Below are positions 17,225 to 25,680 of a stretch of DNA of 64,000 bases, piece by piece; position 1 is the first letter of the stretch; the number at the start of each line of letters is the position of its first letter. Under the pieces are notes generated by a model. The model had not been told where the DNA came from and did no database searches. It saw only the letters and a list, made by a program, of their open reading frames with translations. Position numbers and translations under genes: made by a program. Source of the DNA: Acidobacteriota bacterium (GTDB lineage Bacteria > Acidobacteriota > Terriglobia > Acidiferrales > UBA7541); the NCBI GenBank assembly GCA_013289955.1, contig JABCYZ010000002.1, positions 1-64,000 on the forward strand, written 5' to 3'.

Positions 17225-19900
17225 TTATTCGTAGCGCAACGCAACCAGCGGGTCCACTTTCGTTGCCCGCCGCGCCGGAACGTAGCAAGCCAGCAGCGCT
17301 ACGGCGATCAGAAGCACCGTCACCCCGCCGAAGGTAAGCGGATCGGTGGCCGTGACGCCAAAGAGCAGGGTCTCGACGGTACGCGTCAGTGCCAGCGACC
17401 CAATAATCCCCATCGCCACGCCAGCAAAGATCGTCCGTAATCCCTGTCCCAGAATCATCCTCAGAACGTCGCCCGAGTCCGCTCCGAGCGCGACGCGCAC
17501 GCCAATCTCGCGCGTCCGCCGGCTCACCGAATATGCCATCACCCCAAACACGCCTGCCGTTGCCAGCAGCAGCGCCGTGAGTCCGAAAAATCCGATGAGA
17601 ATGACGTTGAATCTCCGTGAGCCCAACGAGGCGGAGAACACTTCTGATAGCGTCCGGAACCTGGTGGGAATCTCCGGATCAAGATCCTGCAGGATTCCTC
17701 GCGCAGCCGAAGACACCGACCCCGCGTCGGCATCGCTCAGCATCGTCACGGTAATTGCCGGGCGCGGCCGCTGGAATAAATTCACGTAAACGGTCGGACG
17801 CGGCGGCAGTTCGAGCCCATTTTCGTGCGTGTCGCCCACGATCCCTACAATCGTCAGCAAGCGCAGGTCGCCATCCATGTTTCCAAACTCAATCGTATGG
17901 CCGATCGGATCCTGCTTTGGCCAGCGGTCGCGCGCCAGCGATTCGCTGATCACGGCAACGTGCGGTGCATTCGCGCCGTCGCGCCTGTCAAAGATTCGCC
18001 CTCGAATCAGCGGAATCCCGAGTACCTGAAAATATCCGTCCGTCGCTACACAGAAGTCCGCTTCGCCAATGCGTTCTTTTTGCTTGAGCAGCGCGCCAAA
18101 ATCATCCGGCGTTTTTGGCACCTCTTCCTGCGTCATCAGCAGGAACATTCCGTCGGGAAGCCCGCCATCCATCGGCAGTGCGCTCGCCGCGCCAACCTGG
18201 CGCACACCCGGGATCTGTTTGAGCCGGTCCATCAGGTTTAGAAAGAAAGCCGCCTCACCCGCCTTTGCCTTGGGATCCTCCACCCACGGCAGCGAGACGT
18301 CCATCGCAATTATCTTGTCCACGCGAAAACCTGGATTCACTTCGAGCACTTTCATCAAGCTGCGCCCGAACAACCCCGCTCCCACCACGAGCACCAACGT
18401 GATCGCGATCTGTGCCGCCACGATTACCCGGCCCACGCGCTGGCTGCCTTGCGAACCGGCTTGTCCCCGGCCTCCTTCCCCCAGGCCCTTGCGCGGGTCT
18501 CCGGAGGTCGCGCGTGCGGCGGTGAATGCCCCGAGGCCGGCGGCGACCGCGGTCGAAAGCAGGAAGGCGAACACAAGTACGGGAATGCTGATCGAGACGC
18601 TCTCCAGACGCGGTAAATTTTCCGGCGCCAGCCTAACCAAACCTACCACGCCCCCGAGCGCTCCGAGTACGCCAAGCCCGCCGCCGGCCAGCGAAAGCAG
18701 AAGCGACTCCGTGAGGAATTGCCGTACTAACCGTCCGCGCGCCGCGCCGAGCGCGCTGCGAATCGCCAGTTCCCGCTCTCTCACCGACGCTTGCGCAAGC
18801 AACAAATTCGCCACGTTCGCGCACGCCACCAGCAAAAGAAATCCCACGGCCCCCAGCAAGACAAGCAGCGCCGAACGAGCGTTGCCGGTGATCGAATCCT
18901 GTAACGGGACGACCATCCCGTCCTTGAGCAGGTAATCTCCTTGCTCGCTCGAGGCGTCGTGAATGCGCCTGGCAATCGTGCTTATATCCATATTCGCTTG
19001 CTGGACCGTCACACCCTCGCGCAGCCGTCCGACCGCGCTGTAGTTATGCGACGTCCTGCTCGGATTTTCGCCGTCCAGATCGGCTGGCAGCCATAAGTCC
19101 ACGTCGGCCGGGAATCGAAATCCTAGAGGCAGCACACCGATAACCGAGTAGACCGCGCCATCGATCTTCAGATGTGACTCTGAGAAGTCCTGTGTAGTTC
19201 CAAGATGCTGCCTCCAATAACCATAGCTAACCAGAACAGTGCGTTCGGCGCCTTTTTTTGCGTCGCCGGCGCTGAAATCCCGTCCGAGAATCGGCTGAAC
19301 CCCGAAGACCTTCAGAAAATCGGGAGTTACGGCCGCAACCGTCGTACGTGTAGGCTCGGAGGCTCCCGAAACCGAGACAACGCCGTCAGCGTACTTCGCA
19401 ACCGCCTGGAAGCTGCGGTTTTGATCGCGAAAATCGTCGAAGTTCGGATCCGCCAGGCGCGACGGTCTGCCCGTCGAGGTCACTTCAAAGACCGCCATAA
19501 TCCGGTTCGCGCCTGCGTACGGCAGCGGGCGCAGCAATACCCCGTATACCACGCTGAAAATAGCCGTGGTCGCGCCGATGGCCAGCGCCAGCGTAAAAAC
19601 CATGACCGCGGTTGCGCCCAGGTTCTTCCGCAGCTGCCGAAGACCATAACGGCAATCGGAAAACACAGAACGCAGCCAGTTCCCCATCTGTTGTTCGCGA
19701 ACGTCTTCTTTCACTTGTTCGATTCCTCCCAGTTCAACCCGCGCCGCGCGCTCCGCTTCTCTCGGGGTCATCCCCGCGCGAATGTTTTCCGCTATCAGCA
19801 GTTCAAGGTGCGAATGAACTTCCCGGTCGAGCTCTGCTTCGACACCACGAGATAAAAAGAGATTTCGCAGGAAGCTTCGCGCTTTCACAAAGAGCGGCAT
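17225..19900 (-). CDS. Acidobacterial duplicated orphan permease (MacB/FtsX-type), copy 1
   Basis: Membrane protein of 891 aa. An N-terminal cytoplasmic helical region (residues 1-75, with EAERAARVELGGIEQVKED) precedes the first TM near 95-118. A periplasmic MacB-PCD-like domain follows, then an FtsX block of three TMs (about 345-465), a second periplasmic domain, and a second FtsX block ending YVPARRATKVDPLVALRYE. No ATPase domain and no ATPase gene adjoin it; this is usual for the family, hence 'orphan'. AAGGAG precedes the ATG, which is 13 nt after the stop of a padR gene; the two form an operon. Cargo unknown; MacB relatives act in efflux. Confidence 0.9.
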   Translation of the reverse strand: MPLFVKARSFLRNLFLSRGVEAELDREVHSHLELLIAENIRAGMTPREAERAARVELGGIEQVKEDVREQQMGNWLRSVFSDCRYGLRQLRKNLGATAVMVFTLALAIGATTAIFSVVYGVLLRPLPYAGANRIMAVFEVTSTGRPSRLADPNFDDFRDQNRSFQAVAKYADGVVSVSGASEPTRTTVAAVTPDFLKVFGVQPILGRDFSAGDAKKGAERTVLVSYGYWRQHLGTTQDFSESHLKIDGAVYSVIGVLPLGFRFPADVDLWLPADLDGENPSRTSHNYSAVGRLREGVTVQQANMDISTIARRIHDASSEQGDYLLKDGMVVPLQDSITGNARSALLVLLGAVGFLLLVACANVANLLLAQASVRERELAIRSALGAARGRLVRQFLTESLLLSLAGGGLGVLGALGGVVGLVRLAPENLPRLESVSISIPVLVFAFLLSTAVAAGLGAFTAARATSGDPRKGLGEGGRGQAGSQGSQRVGRVIVAAQIAITLVLVVGAGLFGRSLMKVLEVNPGFRVDKIIAMDVSLPWVEDPKAKAGEAAFFLNLMDRLKQIPGVRQVGAASALPMDGGLPDGMFLLMTQEEVPKTPDDFGALLKQKERIGEADFCVATDGYFQVLGIPLIRGRIFDRRDGANAPHVAVISESLARDRWPKQDPIGHTIEFGNMDGDLRLLTIVGIVGDTHENGLELPPRPTVYVNLFQRPRPAITVTMLSDADAGSVSSAARGILQDLDPEIPTRFRTLSEVFSASLGSRRFNVILIGFFGLTALLLATAGVFGVMAYSVSRRTREIGVRVALGADSGDVLRMILGQGLRTIFAGVAMGIIGSLALTRTVETLLFGVTATDPLTFGGVTVLLIAVALLACYVPARRATKVDPLVALRYE

Positions 19901-19913
19901 GCCGGACTCCTTT

Positions 19914-20246
19914 TTACGAAGCTTCCAGGGCTTGGGCGATAGCCCAGGAAATGCGGCTCCAGCGCCTGGTTTCGACTTCGAGCTGCTTGGTTCCCGCTTT
20001 CGTCAGGCGGTAGTATTTCGCTCGCCGGTTGTTTTCCGAGTCTCCCCAAAACGAAGAAATCCAGCCCTCTTCGTCCATGCGGTGCAGCGCCGGAAAGAGC
20101 GACCCGGGCTTCACGACAAAAGTCCCGCCCGTGATTTGCTGAACTCTCCGCGAAATTCCCAGCCCGTGCATCTCGCCGGATACCAGCGACTTCAGGATCA
20201 GCAAATCCAAAGTTCCCTGCAAAAGGCTCGTCTGTTCGGGACTCAA
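19914..20246 (-). CDS. PadR-family transcriptional regulator, copy 1, TTG start
   Basis: 110 aa winged-helix repressor. LLQGTLDLLILKSL starts the DNA-binding domain, with GTFVVKPGSLFPALHRMDEEGW and RAKYYRLTKAG forming the recognition helix and wing. The short C-terminal helix would give dimerisation. The start is the TTG at 20246: AGGAGG lies 6 nt upstream. The only nearby ATG falls inside that spacer and reads ATG CCT TGA. Directly upstream of the ADOP permease, whose expression it probably controls together with its own, as the promoter at 20276-20304 contains an inverted repeat. Confidence 0.9.
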   Translation of the reverse strand: MSPEQTSLLQGTLDLLILKSLVSGEMHGLGISRRVQQITGGTFVVKPGSLFPALHRMDEEGWISSFWGDSENNRRAKYYRLTKAGTKQLEVETRRWSRISWAIAQALEAS

Positions 20247-20275
20247 GGCATGCCTCCTATCGGCTGTCTATAGGG

Positions 20276-20304
20276 ATAGTAGGTGCCTACCTACAGAGTG
20301 TCAA
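20276..20304 (-). promoter_or_regulatory. Promoter with operator-like repeat for padR/ADOP copy 1
   Basis: Minus strand TTGACA (complement of 20299-20304), 17-nt spacer, TACTAT (complement of 20276-20281). An inverted repeat GTAGG/CCTAC at 20279-20290 covers part of the -10 and the adjacent spacer, where a bound repressor would block polymerase. Binding by the adjacent PadR is inference. Confidence 0.75.
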
Positions 20305-20410
20305 TAGGAAAGAAAAGCCGTATCCTGTCGTCCCAGCCACCCGTGCAGCCGTCGGAGTTTCCCGCCGGCCGATAGCATTCAACTAAACAATCATCTAGAA
20401 TCGCCGGCAA

Positions 20411-21115
20411 ATGACCTGCCCCAATTGTGGAAAGGATATGAACGACTGGACGCTGGACGGCCGCTTGGGCCTACAGGTCATCGTCCGCGTCTGCGCAGGT
20501 TGCCAGTCGTTCTGGTTCGATGAGCACAAAAGCCTGCAGATCACTCCCGGCTCCACGCTCAAGCTCATGAAGTTCATCGGAGAGCATTCCTCCACGGTCA
20601 AGCCGAAGCTTTCAGACGTGCTCCACTGTCCCCGTTGCGGGGGCCCTCTGGCGCTGGCGCACGATATCGTCCGCAACATGCGCTTCAACTATTGGGAATG
20701 TCGAAGTGGCCACGGACGCTTTATCGGCTTTTTCGATTTCCTGAAAGAGAAGAATTTCATTCACGCGCTCTCGAATCAAGAGATCCAGCAGTTGAAACAG
20801 AACGTGCAGACCGTGAACTGCTGCAATTGCGGCGCGTCCATCAACCTGGAAACCAACTCGGTATGCCCCTACTGCCATTCCCCCATTTCCATGCTGGACA
20901 TGAAGGAACAGCAGCAGATGTTGGCGCAGCTCAAGGAAGCCGCCGAGCCGCGCCCGGTCGATCCGGCGCTACCGCTCAAGCTCTCGCTGGCAACGGAGAG
21001 GACAGCCGCCTTATTTAAGCCGGACGACACCGAGTGGTGGGAGGACGCGGCCCGCGGCGACCTGGTACAAGCTGGTCTAAAGGCGGTCGCCCGGTGGATC
21101 CTCCCCGGCCTGTAA
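20411..21115 (+). CDS. Zinc-ribbon (zf-TFIIB-like) protein
   Basis: 234 aa cytoplasmic protein with several CxxC knuckles: CPNC at residues 3-6, CAGC at 28-31, CPRC at about 73-76, CNC/CPYC pairs at about 137-158. The first two knuckles resemble a TFIIB-type zinc ribbon of the small bacterial family that begins MxCPxC. The central part (FNYWECRSGHGRFIGFFDFLKEKNFI) matches the same type of protein. The C-terminal 60 residues carry no motif. No function established. Divergent from the padR/ADOP operon. Confidence 0.7.
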   Translation: MTCPNCGKDMNDWTLDGRLGLQVIVRVCAGCQSFWFDEHKSLQITPGSTLKLMKFIGEHSSTVKPKLSDVLHCPRCGGPLALAHDIVRNMRFNYWECRSGHGRFIGFFDFLKEKNFIHALSNQEIQQLKQNVQTVNCCNCGASINLETNSVCPYCHSPISMLDMKEQQQMLAQLKEAAEPRPVDPALPLKLSLATERTAALFKPDDTEWWEDAARGDLVQAGLKAVARWILPGL

Positions 21116-21206
21116 TTCCATGGCCCATCGGACACTGGGAATCCGTCCGATGGGCATGGAATCGCGATTTCCGTTTCAGATTCTGACCGTCGGCGGCTGA
21201 GGAAAG

Positions 21207-21815
21207 ATGCGGGAGCTGAACACAAGAGAAAGCAAGCAAACTGGCCGAGTCTCTCGGGTGCCCGAGTCCCATGCCGCGCTAGCTGAGATTCGCGACACCC
21301 TGCTTGAAACCTACCTAAGCAACGATGCCATGAACCAGCTGATCCTTTCCCGTCTCGACCCTCGCGCCTGGCGCGCCCAGCCATCTGGCGAAAAAAGCGG
21401 CGGCCGCACTATCGCGTCCATCTTCGCGCATCTGCACAACTGCCGTCTAAAATGGCTGAAGGGCTCCGCGCCGCACCTGAAGCGCCCGCCGTCGCTCGAT
21501 CCCCGCCGCTGCACCAAAAAGCAGGCTGCCGCCGCGCACAGGAAAAGCGCCGCGCAGTGCCTCCGCATGTTGGAAGATGCTCTCTCCGCCACTCCTCGTC
21601 GCCGCGTCTCAAGGTTCTTTCGCGACAGTTGGATGCCCACCTGGCCCGCGGGCGGCACCATGTTTGCCTATATGTTCGCGCACGAGGCCCACCATCGCGG
21701 CCAAATTCTGATGCTCGCCCACCAACTCGGCTACCGCCTGCTCGACAAAACTCCCGGCATCTGGCAATGGGAAAAATTATGGAAAGAAGCCGGCCTGGCC
21801 ACCCGCCCCCGCTAA
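21207..21815 (+). CDS. DinB-family protein (putative metal-dependent hydrolase)
   Basis: 202 aa four-helix-bundle protein of the DinB/YfiT superfamily. The signature HEAHHRGQILMLAHQLGYRL near residue 160 and FAHLHNCRLKWL near 74 supply the three His that bind a divalent metal in the family. GAGGA lies 3 nt before the ATG. Activity of stand-alone members is mostly unknown; some are thiol transferases. Confidence 0.82.
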   Translation: MRELNTRESKQTGRVSRVPESHAALAEIRDTLLETYLSNDAMNQLILSRLDPRAWRAQPSGEKSGGRTIASIFAHLHNCRLKWLKGSAPHLKRPPSLDPRRCTKKQAAAAHRKSAAQCLRMLEDALSATPRRRVSRFFRDSWMPTWPAGGTMFAYMFAHEAHHRGQILMLAHQLGYRLLDKTPGIWQWEKLWKEAGLATRPR

Positions 21816-21993
21816 AAGAAAGCCCCGGAGGGGCACGGCACGTTTACTCGGAGCGGCGAGGGGCTGTGCCCGTCCGCTTCGCTCGACGCACTCTCGTTGA
21901 CGCAAGAACCCATCCCCTGGCACGCGCCAAGCCGGACGTCCGGGGTTTCCAGGCTCCTTCGACTTTGCGCCTTCAGGATGGAACCTCTTTTTC

Positions 21994-23712
21994 CTACGCT
22001 TCGGCGTGCGCCAAAAATCGCGGCGCCTTGCGGAATTTCGTGGCCTGCTCAAACGCGTATGCCAGCTTGATCAGCACCGGCTCGCTCCACGCCCGCCCGA
22101 AAAACGAAATCCCCACCGGCAAGCCATAACTGAATCCGGCGACAACGTTAACGTTGGGATATCCGGCCACGGCCGCAAACTCCGAGCTTCCGCCGCCAAA
22201 CGAGTCGCCATTGACGATATCCGTCAGCCACGCCGGGCCGCCCGTCGGCGCCGCAATGGCATCCAGCTTGTGCTTGTCCATCGTCGCATCGATTCCTTCT
22301 TTTCCCGCCAACTCATGATTCTTCTTAATCGCATCCACATATTCCTGCGTTGTCAGCGGGCCTTTCTCTTCAGCCTTCACGAAATTTTCCTGTCCAAAAT
22401 ACGGCATTTCCTTCGCCGCATTCTTTTCGTTGAACTCGATAATTTCTTTCAGCGTTTTTACCGGTGCGTTGGGCCCGAGCCACGCGAGGTACGCGTTCAA
22501 GTCCGCCTTCAGCTCGTACATGAAGCCGAGAAATTCCGTTTCCCCGAACTTCCCATACGTTTCTATCTCCACCGGATCCACCAGTGTCGCCCCTTGTTTC
22601 TTCATCGCGTCAAGCGCGTCTTCCATCAGTTTGTCCACCGCGGGATTGAACCCAAACGCCTTTCGCAAAACGCCGATACGCGCGCCTTTCATTCCGCCGG
22701 CGTCGAGAAATTTGGTGTAATCCGCGAACGACTTTCCAGCGCCGGCCGCCGTCGCTTTGTCATCCGGATCCACTCCGGTCAAGGCTCCCAGCAAAATCGC
22801 AGCGTCCCGCACCGTGCGGCACATCGGCCCGGCCGTATCCTGCGTATGCGAAATCGGAATAACCCTGCTGCGGCTCACCAGCCCGATCGTGGGCTTGATT
22901 CCCGCTAGTCCGTTCGCCGAAGAGGGGCACACAATCGATCCATCCGTCTCCGTTCCGATTCCGATCGCTGCAAGATTTGCCGAGACTCCCGCCCCTGTAC
23001 CCGAACTCGAACCGCAAGGATTCCTGTCCAGCGCGTACGGATTTTTCGTCTGGCCACCTCGCCCGCTCCATCCGCTGATCGAATGGTTCGAGCGAATATT
23101 CGCCCACTCGCTCAAGTTTGTTTTTCCCAGAATCACGGCGCCAGCTTCGCGCAACTTTTGTGCGAGGAACGCATCGCGCGGCGGTTTTGATCCCACCAGG
23201 GCCAGCGACCCCGCGGTGGTCTGCATGCGGTCCGCCGTCGCAATGTTGTCCTTGATCAGAACAGGAATGCCGTGCAGCGGCCCGCGCGCGCCTTTTTCTT
23301 TCCGCTCCTTGTCGAGCGCATCCGCAATTTCCAGCGCATCGGGATTGGTTTCAATGACGCTGTTCACCATCGGTCCGCTCTTGTCGATCGCAGCGATGCG
23401 GCCCAAATATTTTTCAGCAATCGATCGCGCGCTGTACTTGCCGGACTTCATTCCATCCTGCAACTCGCCAATCGTAATCTCATCGAGCTCAAATGCTTCG
23501 ACATCCGCGGCCCGAGCCGAATTCTCCCGGCGGGCTCCGAACACGGGCTGCAAAACCGGAAGAGCCGCTGCCGCCGCCCCACCGAGCAAGCCGGCCTGCA
23601 AAAATCTGCGCCTTCCGGGGATCTCCGCCTCGCGCTTCCCGCCCGCGCCATTGCCAGAACTGGTCGCGCCCCGGCCAGCCGCTCCCAGCTTCTCCGCCTT
23701 GTCTTTTTTCAT
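21994..23712 (-). CDS. Tat-exported amidase (amidase-signature family)
   Basis: 572 aa hydrolase of amides. A twin-arginine signal (GRRRFLQAGLLGGAAAAALP at about residues 33-52) precedes the catalytic domain. The Ser-cisSer-Lys triad is present: Lys in PVLIKDNIAT, cis-Ser in CGSSSGTGAGVSAN and nucleophile in ETDGSI. I chose the ATG at 23712, with GGGGGA 7 nt upstream; the open frame extends to 23766 without homology. Related to GatA and peptide amidases, but export makes a role in Glu-tRNA amidation unlikely. Neighbours give no hint of substrate. Confidence 0.9.
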   Translation of the reverse strand: MKKDKAEKLGAAGRGATSSGNGAGGKREAEIPGRRRFLQAGLLGGAAAAALPVLQPVFGARRENSARAADVEAFELDEITIGELQDGMKSGKYSARSIAEKYLGRIAAIDKSGPMVNSVIETNPDALEIADALDKERKEKGARGPLHGIPVLIKDNIATADRMQTTAGSLALVGSKPPRDAFLAQKLREAGAVILGKTNLSEWANIRSNHSISGWSGRGGQTKNPYALDRNPCGSSSGTGAGVSANLAAIGIGTETDGSIVCPSSANGLAGIKPTIGLVSRSRVIPISHTQDTAGPMCRTVRDAAILLGALTGVDPDDKATAAGAGKSFADYTKFLDAGGMKGARIGVLRKAFGFNPAVDKLMEDALDAMKKQGATLVDPVEIETYGKFGETEFLGFMYELKADLNAYLAWLGPNAPVKTLKEIIEFNEKNAAKEMPYFGQENFVKAEEKGPLTTQEYVDAIKKNHELAGKEGIDATMDKHKLDAIAAPTGGPAWLTDIVNGDSFGGGSSEFAAVAGYPNVNVVAGFSYGLPVGISFFGRAWSEPVLIKLAYAFEQATKFRKAPRFLAHAEA

Positions 23713-23905
23713 TTTCGATTCCCCCACCTTCTGGCTCTCCCCGAAAGAGCAGCGATAGTACGCCAAACACCCCGTTCCGTCCGCTCAAAATCGTGTGTCC
23801 CGGGCGGTTGACGGGCAGGCAACCGGACGAGAAAAACTTTTCCCATGTCTCCATTTTCCATATACAATTCCTCCTGCGAGGAGTCCCCCCCGTAGTCGGT
23901 TTGCC

Positions 23906-25252
23906 ATGAAGCTCGCTGACCTGAACGCCCCACAGTCCCTCGAGCCGCCTTGCACAGGCGCAGGGAGAATCTCGCGTCGCGTCCTGGCCGCTCCTCTAAT
24001 CCTGTTTTTGAGCCTCGCGACTTTCGGCGCCACCCTATCGCGCGCGCAAGAACAGCAAGATCAATCCGTCGCCGAAGCCGCCCGGCAAGAACGGGCCCGC
24101 AAACAGGAAGCAGCAAAAAACGCCAAGCATATTTACACCGAAGAGGATCTCAAGCACCCCCACATTCTGACTCCCGAAGACCGTGCGCAAATCGAAGCCA
24201 AGCGAACCGAATGCGCGCAAAAAAATAATTGCCCGGCCGCCGCTCCGCAAAGCTCTCCTGCGAATGTCGAGGCCAATTCACAGCAAATTCCTCTCGGCGA
24301 TGTCGCTCGCCAGCTTCAAAAGCAAAAAGAATTGCAAGCTCTGAAACCGAAACAGACGGAACCATTCCATCTTCCTTCCGCGACTCCCGCGCTCGCTTCT
24401 CCGATTTTGCCGGAGCGTCCCGCGATTCGTCCTCCAGCTCAACCGGTTCTCCATCCGAAATCTTCCTCGCCCAGAACTCCATCAAATGTTTTTCGCCGCG
24501 ATCCGTTCTCCGCCGTTCCGGTTCGCCCGGAAGTTCGCCGCCCAGAAATTCGTCCGAGCGCTGGCGAAAATATCCGTCCGGCGATTCGTCCCGAAGAGAG
24601 GAGCGACGTTGCTCCCAATGTTCAGGAAGATTTCCGCCCGGCCGTCCATTCGAGTGTGCGTCCGGATTTTAGTCTGGATGTGCGTCCAACACCTCGCGCG
24701 CACGGCCGAAGGGTTTCTCCCGCGCAGCCAAAAATCTCTTCGCGCTTCGTGGCGCCAAGTCTTCTCTTCCAACCGATCAAACCGTCCAAGCCAGCCGCCT
24801 CCATCTCAACGGTTCGTCCGGCACCGTCCGAGGTTGTTACGCCGGTGCGCCCAGTCGCTCCCGCCGGCACGGCCGCCGCACCCCACACGGTCAGCGTAAA
24901 ACCCGGCGATTCTCTCTGGAAACTGGCGCAACAAAACCTGGGCCGCGGCAATCGATGGCGCGAACTCCTCGCCGCCAATCCAAGCGTCGCCAACCCTGAC
25001 CGGATCCGCGCCGGCGCTCAACTCAACCTTCCGAACATTGCCCGGTCTCCGGTAGTAAGCCTCAGCGCCAAGACCCATGACTCTACGACCATTCAGGTGC
25101 GCAAGGGCGACACGCTCTGGGGCCTGGCAAAATCCCATCTGGGTCGTTCTTCGGCGTGGCCCTGCCTCGCAGTCGCCAACCCCTCTCTCAGCGACCCCAA
25201 CCGCATTTACGAAAACCAGGAACTTCTCGTGCCTGTGAGCTGCGCGCCTTAG
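23906..25252 (+). CDS. LysM-repeat cell-envelope protein
   Basis: 448 aa. An N-terminal hydrophobic segment (VLAAPLILFLSLATFGATLSRA) is a likely signal peptide, followed by a Gln/Glu/Lys-rich helix. A long Pro/Arg-rich segment at about 150-320 carries repeated RPE, RPA and RPD units. Two LysM modules close the protein, at about 327-376 (PGDSLWKLAQQNLGRG) and 395-445 (KGDTLWGLAKSHLGRSS). It probably binds peptidoglycan, with the Arg/Pro stretch as spacer. The start at ATG 23906 has a weak ribosome-binding site; in-frame codons go back to 23795 but lack signal-peptide character. Confidence 0.8.
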   Translation: MKLADLNAPQSLEPPCTGAGRISRRVLAAPLILFLSLATFGATLSRAQEQQDQSVAEAARQERARKQEAAKNAKHIYTEEDLKHPHILTPEDRAQIEAKRTECAQKNNCPAAAPQSSPANVEANSQQIPLGDVARQLQKQKELQALKPKQTEPFHLPSATPALASPILPERPAIRPPAQPVLHPKSSSPRTPSNVFRRDPFSAVPVRPEVRRPEIRPSAGENIRPAIRPEERSDVAPNVQEDFRPAVHSSVRPDFSLDVRPTPRAHGRRVSPAQPKISSRFVAPSLLFQPIKPSKPAASISTVRPAPSEVVTPVRPVAPAGTAAAPHTVSVKPGDSLWKLAQQNLGRGNRWRELLAANPSVANPDRIRAGAQLNLPNIARSPVVSLSAKTHDSTTIQVRKGDTLWGLAKSHLGRSSAWPCLAVANPSLSDPNRIYENQELLVPVSCAP

Positions 25253-25680
25253 TAATTGAGTACAGACCTCGTTTACCCGCAGAGTTTTCCTTCGCCGCCT
25301 AGTGGATCGTTTGACTCCCTTCGAAGATCTCTAAATCGCATATAAATCACTACAAATTAGTAGAGTATCCTTCAATATTTCATATCTCTTGACGCTTGGG
25401 TCCCGTGCCAAAAGCCTTAACTATGGCCCAAACTTCTGATAACACGCCCGTTATTCATCCTCTAGGACCTCTTTCTTGTGGTCATACGATTGCGTTACCA
25501 GGAAGTACCGACTTACACAAGCGCTGGCAACCGGGTTCTGGAATGGCCCGGGTGCCGAGGCTCACAGGAGACAACATCTTTTTGGGTCCCGCACAGGGGA
25601 CAGGCTTCGAAGAATTGTCGAGAGAACGAGATTCGGTATTTGAAGGACTTAAAACAATACCTCTGAGGAGGACAATTAAG
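25253..25680 (+). other. Leader region upstream of the TonB receptor gene
   Basis: 428 nt between the LysM gene and the receptor start. It is more AT-rich around 25300-25390. An open frame in phase with the receptor runs from 25396, but signal peptide and ribosome-binding site both place the start at 25681. I could not pick a promoter here with correct spacing. No RNA element recognised. Confidence 0.4.

Noticed and set aside
25396..25680. N-terminal extension of the TonB receptor
   Set aside because: The signal peptide and a strong GAGGAGG place the start at 25681; the upstream residues are not signal-like.
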